Source: Scleromatobacter sp964418745
GTDB lineage: Bacteria; Pseudomonadota; Gammaproteobacteria; Burkholderiales; Burkholderiaceae_C
Reading direction: 5' to 3'
Assembly (NCBI GenBank): GCA_964418745.1
Contig: CAYQMX010000007.1
Location: 191,071-255,070, forward strand
Length of the DNA stretch: 64,000 nt
The notes under the pieces: generated by a model
Database searches by the model: none
Seen by the model: only the letters and a program-made list of their open reading frames with translations
Told to the model about the DNA's origin: nothing
Program-made: the position numbers and the translations under genes
Part shown: positions 32,880 through 41,192 of the stretch, piece after piece
How positions within the stretch are numbered: position 1 is the first letter of the stretch
How the letters are laid out: each line of letters opens with the position of its first letter

Positions 32880-34622
32880 TCAGGGCAGGACCAGTGCGAC
32901 ATTCGCGCTGGTCGCGCCGGCCAGGCTGACCGGCGCGGTCACGCGCGCCCAGCGCCCCGTTGTCGCGGCCGCGCCGCTGACCCAGGTGTGCACGGCCACG
33001 CCGTAGATCGCCGCCGCGGGACTCGCGCCGGACGTGCCGCTGGGCACGCCGACCGCCGTGGCCCCGCCGTGCGACGCGAGCAGCGGCGACACGTCCACCA
33101 CCGCCACCGTGCCGCCGTCGTTGGAGACGACCAGCTCGGCGTGGTCCGCTGCGTTGCTGGACGTGCCCGAGAGCGTGACGTTGACGGTGCCGCTCGCCAG
33201 GCCGCTGGCCGCCAGCGGCGCGGGTGCCACCACGCTGGTGGCCGCCGCGGCGAGCGTCGTCGACGCGCTGGTGGTCGTCGCCAGCGTGCCTTGCGACCAG
33301 ACCGTCCAGGCGCCGGCGCCTTCGGTAGGCGTGACCGTGGTGAACGCCGGCGGCACGCCGTTGCCGTCGGTGCTGGCGTTGTACGTCGCGTAATGCAGCG
33401 GTCCGCCTGGCAGCGTGACCGGATCCAGGAGTCGACCCGTGGCCGGATCCGCGGCGCCGGCCTCGATCGCATACGGGATGTCGGTCGAGCCGGCGCCGCC
33501 GCCGCTGCCGGCGATCGTCTGGCCGAAGAACACGCGGCTGCCGGCCGGCGCCAGCGCGTCGGTGACGGTGACCGCGCGCTCGCCGGTGTCGAGCACCGGG
33601 ACGATCGGCGTGGCGGTGCTGCTGAGCGCCGTCGGCGCCGGCTTCAGGATGCCGGTAGGGTCGACGAACACGTTGCGCACGACGATCGTCTCCATGTTGC
33701 CGCCGCGAATGACGACGTCGTACAGCGACTGGCTGGGCAGCGGGTACAGCAGGAAGCTGCCGTTCGCGCCCACGTTGACGCTGCGCACCTCGGCGTGGAA
33801 GCGGCTGTCGGCGGAGATGCTGGTGGCGCTGGCGACCACGTCGTGGATGCAGCCCGCGTGGCTCGCGCCGGTGCAGAACCCGGAGGTGTCGAGCTGGCCC
33901 GAGATCGAGTCGAAGATGCTGCCGTCGATCTGCAGGCTGCCGTCGCCGAGCGCGGTCAGCAGCTGCTGGTTGTACAGCTGCAGCTCGTTGCGCAGCGTGA
34001 AGCGGTCCGGGCCACCCGTCGACGCGCGCCGCACCAGCGACGCGCTGGCGTTCCATTCGATGGACAGCGGCGTGGTGGTGTCGGCGCTCAGGTTGAACGG
34101 GGTCAGCAGGCGGATGCCCGACAGCGGGTCGGGCAGCTCCAGCGGAACGACGTGGACGCCGCCGGCGTCGGTGTACTGCACCTGGTCGTTGTAGGTCAGG
34201 CCCCTGGCGACGGCCGATGCGGCCAGCGTGGTGTTCGGATCGGACGCGGCCAGCAGCAGGCGCAACTGGGCAAAGGTGCCCAGCGTGGGAATGGATTGCT
34301 TGAGCAGCGACACCGACTGGCCCTGCGACAGCGCCGGGTCGGCCAGGTCCAGCGTCATGGGCGCGGCGAGCGTCGCGACCACCCAGCCGCTGTCGCCGTC
34401 GCCGTAGACGTGCGACGCGTCGGCGTGCAGGGCCAGGCCGGTGACGGTCACCCACAGGTGGTCGATGCCGGGACTGGCTCCGCCGGCCAGCGCGACGCTC
34501 AGCACGGCCGCGCCGCCGCTGGACGGCGGGGGCGCGGGCGTCGACGAGGCGCCCCCGCCGCCGCCACAGGCGACGAGCGCGAACAGCGTACCCAATGCGG
34601 CGAGCGAGCGCGGGGTCGACAT
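32880..34622 (-). CDS. DUF4382-containing surface lipoprotein
   Basis: 580 residues. Lipobox LVACGGGGG places the lipidated Cys at residue 19, followed by a Gly/Ser/Pro linker. The DUF4382-like domain comes first (VLSVALAGGASPGIDHLWVT, VTLDLADP-like segments, then a Cys-containing SGFCTGASHAGCIHDVV); the C-terminal half is a series of Thr/Ser/Ala-rich beta repeats as in adhesive surface proteins. Last gene of the C39 operon, two bases after the DUF2059 gene. Similar lipoproteins end the fil clusters of Acinetobacter, where they are listed as FilF; that comparison is from memory. Probably displayed at the outer membrane as an adhesin or assembly platform. Confidence 0.75.
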   Translation of the reverse strand: MSTPRSLAALGTLFALVACGGGGGASSTPAPPPSSGGAAVLSVALAGGASPGIDHLWVTVTGLALHADASHVYGDGDSGWVVATLAAPMTLDLADPALSQGQSVSLLKQSIPTLGTFAQLRLLLAASDPNTTLAASAVARGLTYNDQVQYTDAGGVHVVPLELPDPLSGIRLLTPFNLSADTTTPLSIEWNASASLVRRASTGGPDRFTLRNELQLYNQQLLTALGDGSLQIDGSIFDSISGQLDTSGFCTGASHAGCIHDVVASATSISADSRFHAEVRSVNVGANGSFLLYPLPSQSLYDVVIRGGNMETIVVRNVFVDPTGILKPAPTALSSTATPIVPVLDTGERAVTVTDALAPAGSRVFFGQTIAGSGGGAGSTDIPYAIEAGAADPATGRLLDPVTLPGGPLHYATYNASTDGNGVPPAFTTVTPTEGAGAWTVWSQGTLATTTSASTTLAAAATSVVAPAPLAASGLASGTVNVTLSGTSSNAADHAELVVSNDGGTVAVVDVSPLLASHGGATAVGVPSGTSGASPAAAIYGVAVHTWVSGAAATTGRWARVTAPVSLAGATSANVALVLP

Positions 34623-34624
34623 GG

Positions 34625-35188
34625 TCAGTTCAGCGTCGCCGCCACGCGGAGCTTGGTGCCCACGGACTCGGTCAGCACCTGGATTTTCTTGTTGGCCTGC
34701 ACGCCGACGTCGGCCTGCACCTTCTGGCCCACGGCGTTCTCCATCTGCGGCACCAGCTTCTCGAACTTCGACTTCACCGGCGACTCCAGGAACGCGACCA
34801 GCTGGCGCAGTTCCTCGGTCGTGAAGTTCTGCGCGAGCAGCGGCCCTGCGGCCGGGCCGACGTTCTTCTTCGCGCTGGCGATGGCCATGGGCATCGTGGA
34901 GTCGACGTACTTCTGCACGTCGGTGCCGATGTCCTTCATCGTCTTGTCGCTGCGGTCCTTCGGGACGTGGGCGGTCTGCAGGGCGATGCTGGACTTCTCG
35001 AGGGCTTCGGTGGCCGGGCGCTGGATGGCCACCAGCACGCTGTTCTCGGGGTGGTACAGCGTCAGGATGTGGTCGATCAGCTTCTGCTTCTCGGCGTCGG
35101 GTGCGGCGCCCTGCGCGTGGGCCATCGAGGCGATGCCCAGCGTGGCGGCGAGGAAGAGGGAAGCGAGGGGGCGATGGATGGCTTGCAT
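34625..35188 (-). CDS. Exported DUF2059 protein
   Basis: 187 residues with signal peptide (MQAIHRPLASLFLAATLGIASMAHA). The helical DUF2059 domain covers the rest, with the typical FTTEELRQLVAFLESPVKSK followed by FEKLVPQMENAVGQ. DUF2059 proteins are periplasmic and of unknown function; they often occur singly, so presence within this operon (17 bases after the FadL-like gene, two bases before the lipoprotein gene) is informative. It could be a periplasmic chaperone for the exported substrates; no direct evidence. Confidence 0.82.
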   Translation of the reverse strand: MQAIHRPLASLFLAATLGIASMAHAQGAAPDAEKQKLIDHILTLYHPENSVLVAIQRPATEALEKSSIALQTAHVPKDRSDKTMKDIGTDVQKYVDSTMPMAIASAKKNVGPAAGPLLAQNFTTEELRQLVAFLESPVKSKFEKLVPQMENAVGQKVQADVGVQANKKIQVLTESVGTKLRVAATLN

Positions 35189-35205
35189 GGGCAGGAGAGC
35201 GGTCG

Positions 35206-36867
35206 TCAGAAAGGTTGCGTCAGCTTCATCCCGAAATAGCGCAGCACCAGCGTCCCGGAGACGTCGAGGCCGGCATACGGGTTGTAGATCACGTTGAAGA
35301 AATTGGAGCAGTTCAGGTTGCAGTCGGTGTCGGCGGGCGCGTTGAAGCGGCCCTTGGCGTAGCTGAAGCCGGTCTCGATCTTCATGCCGTCCTTGAGCGC
35401 GTAGCTGAAGCCGATGCTCTTGACCGGCAGGTTGGGCATCGGCGCGATCAGGTCCAGCTTGTCGGCCGGCACCGAGCTCTTGCGCGGCTCGTAGCCCAGG
35501 CGCAGCTTCAGGCCGTCGGCGACGTCGATCTGCAGGCCGGTGCCGTAGCTCCAGACGCTGCGGTAGCCGCGCGGGATGATCAGCTTGGTGGAATCGGCCT
35601 GGCCGAAGATGCGCGCCATCTCGAGCAGGTTGACCGTGCGGTCGAACTGGAAGGTGAGGTCGTTCCACTTGCCCCAGTCCGTCCAGCCGGCGTCGATGTT
35701 CCACTGCAGGCCGGTGATGGGCTTGAGCTTGACGCCGAACTGCCAGTGCGCCGGCGTCGGCAGGATCATCGTGAAGTTGCCGCCCTGGTCCTTCGGGATG
35801 GACGTCGGGAAGCCGAACATCGAGGCCACGATCGGTCCGAACAGCGACTGGTACATGTGGCGCACGAACTCCGGCAGCATCGGCTCGGCGTGGAAGTTGT
35901 AGGTGCCCGTCATCACCGTCTTCGAACCCGACTGGTAGACCGCGCCGAAGCCGATCTCGTCCGCCGGCTGCCACAGCGCGCCCACGTTGAAGGTGACGTC
36001 GGCCGGCGACGTCGCGGCGAAGCGCATCGCGCCGATGCTCTGGAAGGGCCGCAGGCGGCCGCTCTGCTGGCCGGTGGAGTCGGTGCCGCACAGGCCGAAT
36101 CCGAGGGTGTCGAGCGGGTTGCCGCTGTTGCCGCACCAGGCGTCCTGCAGCTTGCCGATGATGCCCAGCAGCTTGTTGGGAAACCGCATGTCGGTCTCGA
36201 GCGCGAAGCCCTGGTGGGCGATCGGGATCGCCAGGCCGACGCTGAACTGGTCGTTGACCTTGTAGCCCACCGACGGCGACAGGTACACCAGGCGCTGGAT
36301 CACCACCTTCTTGCCGTCGAAGCGCGCCGGGTCGTTCGGGTTCTTCGAGCGGTCGATGCCCACGCCCTGCGGCACGTAGGTGGCGGTGGCGAAGGTCCAG
36401 GGCGAGCCTTCGTTGTGCCACGACAGGCCCAGGCCGGCCGCCAGCGCGATCGGGATGCGCGGACTGGCCACGCCGGCGATCGGGATGAAGATCGCCTGCC
36501 CGTTGTGCGAGGAGGTGGTGCCGGCGAGCGGGTCTTCCGTGTAGCCGCCGATGTCGAAGCCGGCCGGCTGGTGGAAGCTCGCGGTGGTGCGCAGCGCGGC
36601 GCCGAACACCGTGTCCGAGCGGGTGTCGGCCTGGATCTTGGCCAGGCCCGCGGGATTGAAGTGGATCGAGTCCAGCCCGGGCGGGTCGGCCGTGACCGCG
36701 TTGCCCAGCGACATCGCCACGGGACTGACAGCGAGGTTTTCGGTCAGCGCGGCATGCGCCGGGGTGAGGGCGAAGGCGCAGAGCAGCAGCCCGGCCCCGA
36801 TCGTCATCGGAACACGGTGGGGCGCCGTCTGGCGGCGCGCGAGGCACGTCGTCGAGAGGTCGGTCAT
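35206..36867 (-). CDS. OmpP1/FadL-family outer-membrane protein
   Basis: 553 residues. A long signal region with hydrophobic core TIGAGLLLCAFALTPAHA is followed by the FadL-type N-terminus VSPVAMSLGNAVTADPPGLD and FNPAGLAKI, then a 14-strand-type barrel (YVPQGVGIDRSKNP, PIAHQGFALETDMRFPNK, YEPRKSSVPADKLD) ending in aromatic-rich LRYFGMKLTQPF. FadL proteins pass hydrophobic compounds across the outer membrane. Two Cys pairs (GNSGNPLD region and CNLNCSNFF) may form disulfides. Four bases after the preceding barrel gene. In this operon it may serve the export or lipid supply of the processed proteins rather than fatty acid uptake. Confidence 0.87.
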   Translation of the reverse strand: MTDLSTTCLARRQTAPHRVPMTIGAGLLLCAFALTPAHAALTENLAVSPVAMSLGNAVTADPPGLDSIHFNPAGLAKIQADTRSDTVFGAALRTTASFHQPAGFDIGGYTEDPLAGTTSSHNGQAIFIPIAGVASPRIPIALAAGLGLSWHNEGSPWTFATATYVPQGVGIDRSKNPNDPARFDGKKVVIQRLVYLSPSVGYKVNDQFSVGLAIPIAHQGFALETDMRFPNKLLGIIGKLQDAWCGNSGNPLDTLGFGLCGTDSTGQQSGRLRPFQSIGAMRFAATSPADVTFNVGALWQPADEIGFGAVYQSGSKTVMTGTYNFHAEPMLPEFVRHMYQSLFGPIVASMFGFPTSIPKDQGGNFTMILPTPAHWQFGVKLKPITGLQWNIDAGWTDWGKWNDLTFQFDRTVNLLEMARIFGQADSTKLIIPRGYRSVWSYGTGLQIDVADGLKLRLGYEPRKSSVPADKLDLIAPMPNLPVKSIGFSYALKDGMKIETGFSYAKGRFNAPADTDCNLNCSNFFNVIYNPYAGLDVSGTLVLRYFGMKLTQPF

Positions 36868-36871
36868 GGGG

Positions 36872-37984
36872 TCAGAACAGCGCGAAGGTGAGCGGCACGC
36901 TCAGGCTCAGGCTGAAGTCCGGCGAGTCCGTGGTCAGGCCGACGCCGGCGCTCAGGTTGACGGTCGTCTTCGGGCTCAGCCGCAGGCCCAGGCCGAAGTT
37001 CAGGATGGCCGCCACCTGCATCGAGGTGGGGCGCGTGGTGGAGGCGCCGCCGTTGGGGATGTAGGTGATGTAGGAGTCGGTGGTGACCGTCTCCTGGAAC
37101 GACACGCTGGTGGAGACCGCGTACGACAGCGCATACGTGAAGCCGGCGCCGAAGCCGATGCTCTTGCCGGGCCGCAGGCCCGTCAGCGTGGAGCCGTCGG
37201 CCGAGCGGTACTGGCTCAGGTGGTCGACGCTCTTGGCCAGCGTGAGGTTCAGCGAGCCGAACAGCGCCACCGGATCGAACACCTGCGAGGCGTTGACGCC
37301 CAGCGTGCCCGACGCGTAGCCCGAGCCGGTGGACAGGTTGGCGCCTTCCAGCGTCTTGAACGGGCTGCGGCCGGTGGGCAGGTTCAGCTGCGAGGTGAAC
37401 GTGAAGGTGGGGCCGGAAGGATTCTGGGTGAACGGCTGGTAGCGCGCGCCGAAGGTCAGGTCGCCGATGCCGGTGGCCACGCCGCCGAACGCGCTGCTCT
37501 GCGTGAACTTGCTGACCAGGGGGAAGGTGCCCGAGACCGTCACGTTGTCCAGCAGGCCGTAGTCGACCGACAGCGAGTTGGTGACCGTGTGCGAGCGCGT
37601 GTTCTCGATCTTGAACAGGTCGATGTTGCCGGTGTTGTCGAAGCCCGCGTCGATCGACTGCTGGCCGATGTAGGTGTAGCTCAGGCTGTAGTTGACGGCC
37701 GAACGGCCGGCGCGCAGCAGCGAATACTGGCGGTCGGTCTTGGTCAGCGTGTCCTTGAGCAGCGCCGCCTGGTCGACGTCGCCGGCCTGCTTCTTCAAGG
37801 CCTCGCGCGCGTCCCCCGGAGCGGCCGGCGCGCCATTGGCGGGCGCCGGCGGCGCATCCGGGGCGGCCGGCGTGTTGGCGGCCGGCTGGTTGTCGGGTTG
37901 CGCATGGACCGCGACGCTGGCGCACAGGAGCCCGCTCGTGATGGCCAGGACAAGGGCGTTGCGGTCTGCCGATTTCATGTTCAT
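36872..37984 (-). CDS. Outer-membrane beta-barrel protein (transporter-like)
   Basis: 370 residues. Signal MNMKSADRNALVLAITSGLL...VHA, then a Pro/Ala-rich linker (about 32-60) and a helix (EALKKQAGDVDQAALLKDTL) that could be a periplasmic plug or coiled segment. The barrel contains alternating strands such as VNYSLSYTYIGQQSID, VSGTFPLVSKF and TFTFTSQLNLPTGRSP and ends SLSLSVPLTFALF. It resembles the porin-like family described as a component of the meta-pathway of phenol degradation (PF13557). Start overlaps the C39 gene stop by four bases (ATGA), so its synthesis is coupled to the peptidase, which suggests a working pair. Confidence 0.8.
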   Translation of the reverse strand: MNMKSADRNALVLAITSGLLCASVAVHAQPDNQPAANTPAAPDAPPAPANGAPAAPGDAREALKKQAGDVDQAALLKDTLTKTDRQYSLLRAGRSAVNYSLSYTYIGQQSIDAGFDNTGNIDLFKIENTRSHTVTNSLSVDYGLLDNVTVSGTFPLVSKFTQSSAFGGVATGIGDLTFGARYQPFTQNPSGPTFTFTSQLNLPTGRSPFKTLEGANLSTGSGYASGTLGVNASQVFDPVALFGSLNLTLAKSVDHLSQYRSADGSTLTGLRPGKSIGFGAGFTYALSYAVSTSVSFQETVTTDSYITYIPNGGASTTRPTSMQVAAILNFGLGLRLSPKTTVNLSAGVGLTTDSPDFSLSLSVPLTFALF

Positions 37985-38748
37985 TGACGCTTGAATTGGA
38001 TATTTGCAAGGCCGGACTGGACGGCGCGCTCCAGCGCGTCGCGATTGTCCACGGGGCGCAGGGCGATGTCCGCGCGCACCAGGTCCGGCGAGATCGTGCC
38101 GAGCTCCTGCTCAGTCAGGGCCAGGCTGGACTGCACCACCGGCCGGGTCTTGGAGGGGTAGATCACGAACAGCGTGCCCTTGTCCCACAGCCCGGTGAAT
38201 TCCTCCACCGAGAACGCGATGTTGCCGGCCGAGGGATCGGCGATGAAGACCTTGCCGTCGCGGATGCCCTTGACGACGACGAAGTGCTTGAAGCCCGCGT
38301 AGTCGATCGGCACGATGGCCGGCTGGTCCAGCTTGGCCAGGTCGGCGATGTCGGCGCGAAAGCCGCCGCTGTCGCTGCCCAGCGTGGCCACGTAGCGCTT
38401 CATGTCCAGCAGCGAGAAGCCGCGGCGGGCGATGATCTTGTCCTTCTCGCCGTGCTCCAGCATGCCTTCCATCGCGTCCTTCTCGGTGACGGCCAGGCCC
38501 AGGTGGAACTGCAGGATCGTCGTCAGGGCCGCCGAGCCGCAGCTGTAGTCGAAGGCCTGGTGGACGATGTGCTTGTACTTGTAGTACTGGTTCGGAAAGA
38601 CCTGCACCGGCTCCACCGCCTGGCTCTGGTTGACGCTGGACAGGTTCAGCGGGTATTCGAGCGGCGGATGGTTCAGCGGCTCATTGCGCGAGAGCACGCC
38701 GCCGCCGAGGATGGCGACGGCGATGGCGCCGAGGAAGATCAGGAGCAT
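37981..38748 (-). CDS. Membrane-anchored periplasmic C39 family peptidase
   Basis: 255 residues. One N-terminal transmembrane helix (LLIFLGAIAVAILGGGVL) anchors a C39 papain-like domain facing the periplasm. Active-site residues are visible: oxyanion Gln64 and Cys70 in HQAFDYSCGSAALTTILQ, His155 in AGFKHFVVVKG and Asp171 in FIADPSAGN. C39 peptidases of ABC exporters cut after a double-glycine leader in the cytoplasm; this one is free-standing with no ABC part. The genes just upstream in the operon encode exported proteins with that leader motif. Start ATG at 38748 is preferred over a GTG at 38784, which would overlap the previous gene. The C-terminal 70 residues extend beyond the catalytic core. 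Confidence 0.9.
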   Translation of the reverse strand: MLLIFLGAIAVAILGGGVLSRNEPLNHPPLEYPLNLSSVNQSQAVEPVQVFPNQYYKYKHIVHQAFDYSCGSAALTTILQFHLGLAVTEKDAMEGMLEHGEKDKIIARRGFSLLDMKRYVATLGSDSGGFRADIADLAKLDQPAIVPIDYAGFKHFVVVKGIRDGKVFIADPSAGNIAFSVEEFTGLWDKGTLFVIYPSKTRPVVQSSLALTEQELGTISPDLVRADIALRPVDNRDALERAVQSGLANIQFKRQ

Positions 38749-38771
38749 GGGGAGCTTTCGTCGGCGCGGGC

Positions 38772-39233
38772 CTACTTGGCCCACACGTTCAGCTGGCCGG
38801 TCATCGTGGCCGAGCCATTGAGGAGCAGGGAGCCGAGGCTGTTGTTGATCGGCGCGGCCAGGTCGGTCTGCACGCCGATGGCGCGCACGCCGAATTCCTT
38901 GGCCTGCACGAGCCCCGGCATGCCGATCGCGAGGTAGCCCGAGCCGTCCGGCATGGTCAGCGGATCCAGCGTGACGGAGAACAGGTTCAGCAGGCCGCCG
39001 AAGTTCTGCGCGATGGCGTAGGTGGTGACGCCGCCGACGGTGAAACCCGCCGAGATGCGGCTGTCGACCGGTTGACCCGTCAACAGGCCGCTGTTGAGCT
39101 CGAGGTGCACGGCGATCGAGACCCCCTGGCCGGCGACGCCGCGCAGTTCGTCGTCGTCGAGGGGTTTCTTGTCGGCGAGGGCCGGGCTCGCGGCCAGGGC
39201 GAGCGCGCAGGCGAGGAGGGGGCGATGCAGCAT
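38772..39233 (-). CDS. Exported protein with double-glycine-like motif, directly before C39
   Basis: 153 residues. Signal peptide 1-20 (ALAASPALA), then LDDDELRGVAGQ at residues 25-36, fitting the double-glycine leader spacing (L-12, E-8, L-7, V-4, G-2) with Gln instead of Gly at -1. The remainder is a beta-rich domain (VSIAVHLELNSGLLTG, LAIGMPGLVQAKEFGVRAI, SLLLNGSATMTGQLNVW). The last segment resembles the C-terminus of the protein at 41193. 23 bases before the C39 gene. Likely an exported subunit processed by that peptidase; no homologue of known function recognised beyond similarity to FilA/DUF6160-like proteins. Confidence 0.72.
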   Translation of the reverse strand: MLHRPLLACALALAASPALADKKPLDDDELRGVAGQGVSIAVHLELNSGLLTGQPVDSRISAGFTVGGVTTYAIAQNFGGLLNLFSVTLDPLTMPDGSGYLAIGMPGLVQAKEFGVRAIGVQTDLAAPINNSLGSLLLNGSATMTGQLNVWAK

Positions 39234-39244
39234 GGTGGGGGGGC

Positions 39245-40255
39245 TCAGTGCCCGGTCCGGAGTTTGACGTCGACGTAGTTGATCTGCAGCGAGTCGATCC
39301 TGGCCGACCCGAGGTCGGTGGTGGTCGCGCCGGCGCTGCCGATGGTCGTGAACGAGATGTTGTCGATGACCAGCCGGGCCGCGGGCACCGGGTCGGCGGT
39401 GGTCGGCCAGCCGACCTGCAGGTGCAGGTAGGAGCTGGTCGTGTCGGTCTGCGCGTTCAGCAGGCCGGGATGGCGGTCGAGGTCGGCCAGCATCCAGGCG
39501 TGGCCGGTGCTGGCGTCGGCCAGGTGGATGCCCGACAGCGTCAGCGCGTCGCTGGTGTCTATCGTGTTGGCGATGTCGCCGGCGGTGCGGCCGTGCGAGT
39601 AGACCGACAGGCTGCCGATGTCGACCTGCGTGCCCAGGCCGAACGCGATGCCTTGCGTATCGGCGATGTTGGACGGCTGGATCGTCAGGCCGCCGCCCTT
39701 GAACGTCAGACCGGCGACCTGCAGCGTGCCGCCCACGAAGTTGGTGCCGGTGCACGCGCCCGCGGTGACGGCATCGCAGTGCGAGAAGTCGGTGGTCAGC
39801 GACCACACCTGCGTGCCCTGCGTGTTCAGCGGAAAGCTCAGCGAGATCAGGTCGGGCAGGGCGGGCCGCGAGACGAGCGTCAGCTGGTAGGGGTCGGCGA
39901 ACGGGTCGGCGTCGTCGGTGCGCGACAGGTCCAGGCGCGACAGGGTCAGCGAGCTGCCGCCGGGCGACAGGTAGGTGAGCGACAACGGGTCGGTGGCGCT
40001 GCTCAGCAGCGAGAAATTCTGGAGGTTGAACGCGATGCCGTCGGCGCCGCGCACGGAGGCCAGTTCGTCGTCGCCGAGCGGCAGCATGTGCGACTCGGCA
40101 TCGGACGTCGTTTGCGGCGTCCGGGCCGGGGGCGCGGCCAGCGCAGCGCTTGCCACCATCACGCCGATGCAGACGGCGGTTAGCCGGCCGGCACCCGCCG
40201 GCCAGCACCTCGCGGTGCCGGCGATCTGCAGCGCGCGGGCCACGGCGCGGCGCAT
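39245..40255 (-). CDS. Exported protein with double-glycine-like motif, long form
   Basis: 336 residues. The signal peptide has an extended N-region and hydrophobic core LTAVCIGVMVASAALA (to about residue 40), then LGDDELASVRGA at 60-71 and DGIAFNLQNFSL. This is the only copy with Gly-Ala at -2/-1, an accepted C39 cleavage pair. The long beta-rich body contains repeated hydrophobic strands (LTLSRLDLSRT, LQVAGLTFKGGGLTIQ, ARLVIDNISFTTIG, INYVDVKLRTGH) and one Cys pair (SHCDAVTAGACTG). Its start overlaps the stop of the preceding gene by one base (TGATG). Candidate structural subunit of the putative surface system. Confidence 0.72.
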   Translation of the reverse strand: MRRAVARALQIAGTARCWPAGAGRLTAVCIGVMVASAALAAPPARTPQTTSDAESHMLPLGDDELASVRGADGIAFNLQNFSLLSSATDPLSLTYLSPGGSSLTLSRLDLSRTDDADPFADPYQLTLVSRPALPDLISLSFPLNTQGTQVWSLTTDFSHCDAVTAGACTGTNFVGGTLQVAGLTFKGGGLTIQPSNIADTQGIAFGLGTQVDIGSLSVYSHGRTAGDIANTIDTSDALTLSGIHLADASTGHAWMLADLDRHPGLLNAQTDTTSSYLHLQVGWPTTADPVPAARLVIDNISFTTIGSAGATTTDLGSARIDSLQINYVDVKLRTGH

Positions 40256-41016
40256 CAGGGCCCGATCTTGGGAATGTTGGGAGGCACGGTGCCCGTGGTG
40301 TTGATCGCCTTCAACTTGTCCGCCCAGTTCAGCCAGAAGCCGGCCTGGGCCTGCGTGGCGGCGCCGACGGTGGCGTCCGTGGTCGGCCAGGTCAGCGCGC
40401 TCTTGAGGATGGACAGGAAGAAGTCGCGGCTGGCGCCGTTGCCGTCGCCGGCGGTCACGCCGCCGATCTGGTTCAGCGCGAGCGTGCAGGCGCAGGAGCT
40501 GCCCGTCAGCGTCGTCGACTGCGACCCGGTGGAACTCATCAGGCCGTTGGCGTCGGTGTTGATCGTCAGCGCGCCGCTGACGGTGTTCATCGTCAGGCCG
40601 ACGTCGCCCGCGATGCCGCCGAAGCCCAGGCGCATGCCCACCACCTGGCGGTCGGCGCTGCCGACGGTGCCCGAGTAGACCCACTCGAAATACGGGCTGG
40701 TGATGGCGACGGTGCGGGCGGCGTCGCCCAGGTCGCTGCGGCCGAAGTTCAGGGTGCCGATGTTGATGTCGGAGACGCCGTTCTTCGTTCCCAGCTGCAG
40801 GCCGGAGAGCGAGGCGGAGAGCGTGACGTCGGCATTGAGCGTCAGGCGCGAGAAGGCGTAGTTGCCCTGGGTCGTGTTCGTCAGGTCCAGCAGGGCCTGG
40901 CCCCAGACGCCGGACAGCTGCCGGTCGTCGAGCGGGACGCCCTGTGCGGCGGCCGGCCCGGCGGCGAGCGCGAGGGCGGCGGCAAGCAACGCGACCTGGA
41001 CTTGGGACTGGTTCAT
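40255..41016 (-). CDS. Exported protein with double-glycine-like motif, first in operon
   Basis: 253 residues. Signal 1-24 (MNQSQVQVALLAAALALAAG), then LDDRQLSGVWGQ at 29-40 followed by ALLDLTNTTQGNYAFSRLTL. The form VxGQAL...LTN resembles secreted FilA/DUF6160-type proteins of gammaproteobacteria as I remember them. Body beta-rich with Gly/Thr/Ser and a CAC Cys pair (SSCACTLALNQIGGV); the C-terminus has a small helical part (GFWLNWADKLKAINTTG). First gene of the eight-gene operon running to 32880, behind a good promoter at 41069-41096. The ribosome site is weak (GAGAGC). Confidence 0.72.
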   Translation of the reverse strand: MNQSQVQVALLAAALALAAGPAAAQGVPLDDRQLSGVWGQALLDLTNTTQGNYAFSRLTLNADVTLSASLSGLQLGTKNGVSDINIGTLNFGRSDLGDAARTVAITSPYFEWVYSGTVGSADRQVVGMRLGFGGIAGDVGLTMNTVSGALTINTDANGLMSSTGSQSTTLTGSSCACTLALNQIGGVTAGDGNGASRDFFLSILKSALTWPTTDATVGAATQAQAGFWLNWADKLKAINTTGTVPPNIPKIGP

Positions 41017-41068
41017 GGGGTGCTCTCGCCGGGGCGGCGGGACGCAGAAGGTGGCGCGACGGGCCACG

Positions 41069-41096
41069 ATTATGCGAGCCGAGGCGGCCGGGTCAA
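41069..41096 (-). promoter_or_regulatory. Promoter of the C39/outer-membrane operon
   Basis: On the minus strand TTGACC (41096-41091) and CATAAT (41074-41069) with a 16-base spacer; transcription would start near 41062. It lies directly after the strong terminator of the upstream gene, so the operon is independently expressed. Confidence 0.6.
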
Positions 41097-41102
41097 CAAG
41101 GG

Positions 41103-41137
41103 AAAAAAAGGCTCCGTGACGAATTCACGGAGCCTTT
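41103..41137 (-). terminator. Strong intrinsic terminator after the 41193 gene
   Basis: Perfect 13-pair stem (41107-41119 with 41125-41137), loop of five, followed on the minus strand by seven T. A second hairpin (41151-41159 with 41170-41178) lies between the stop codon and this element and may protect the mRNA 3' end. Confidence 0.9.
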
Positions 41138-41192
41138 GTGCGTGCGGGTCGGGATCTCCGCGGCGACGGGGAGATCCCGTGGATCCGCTAGA

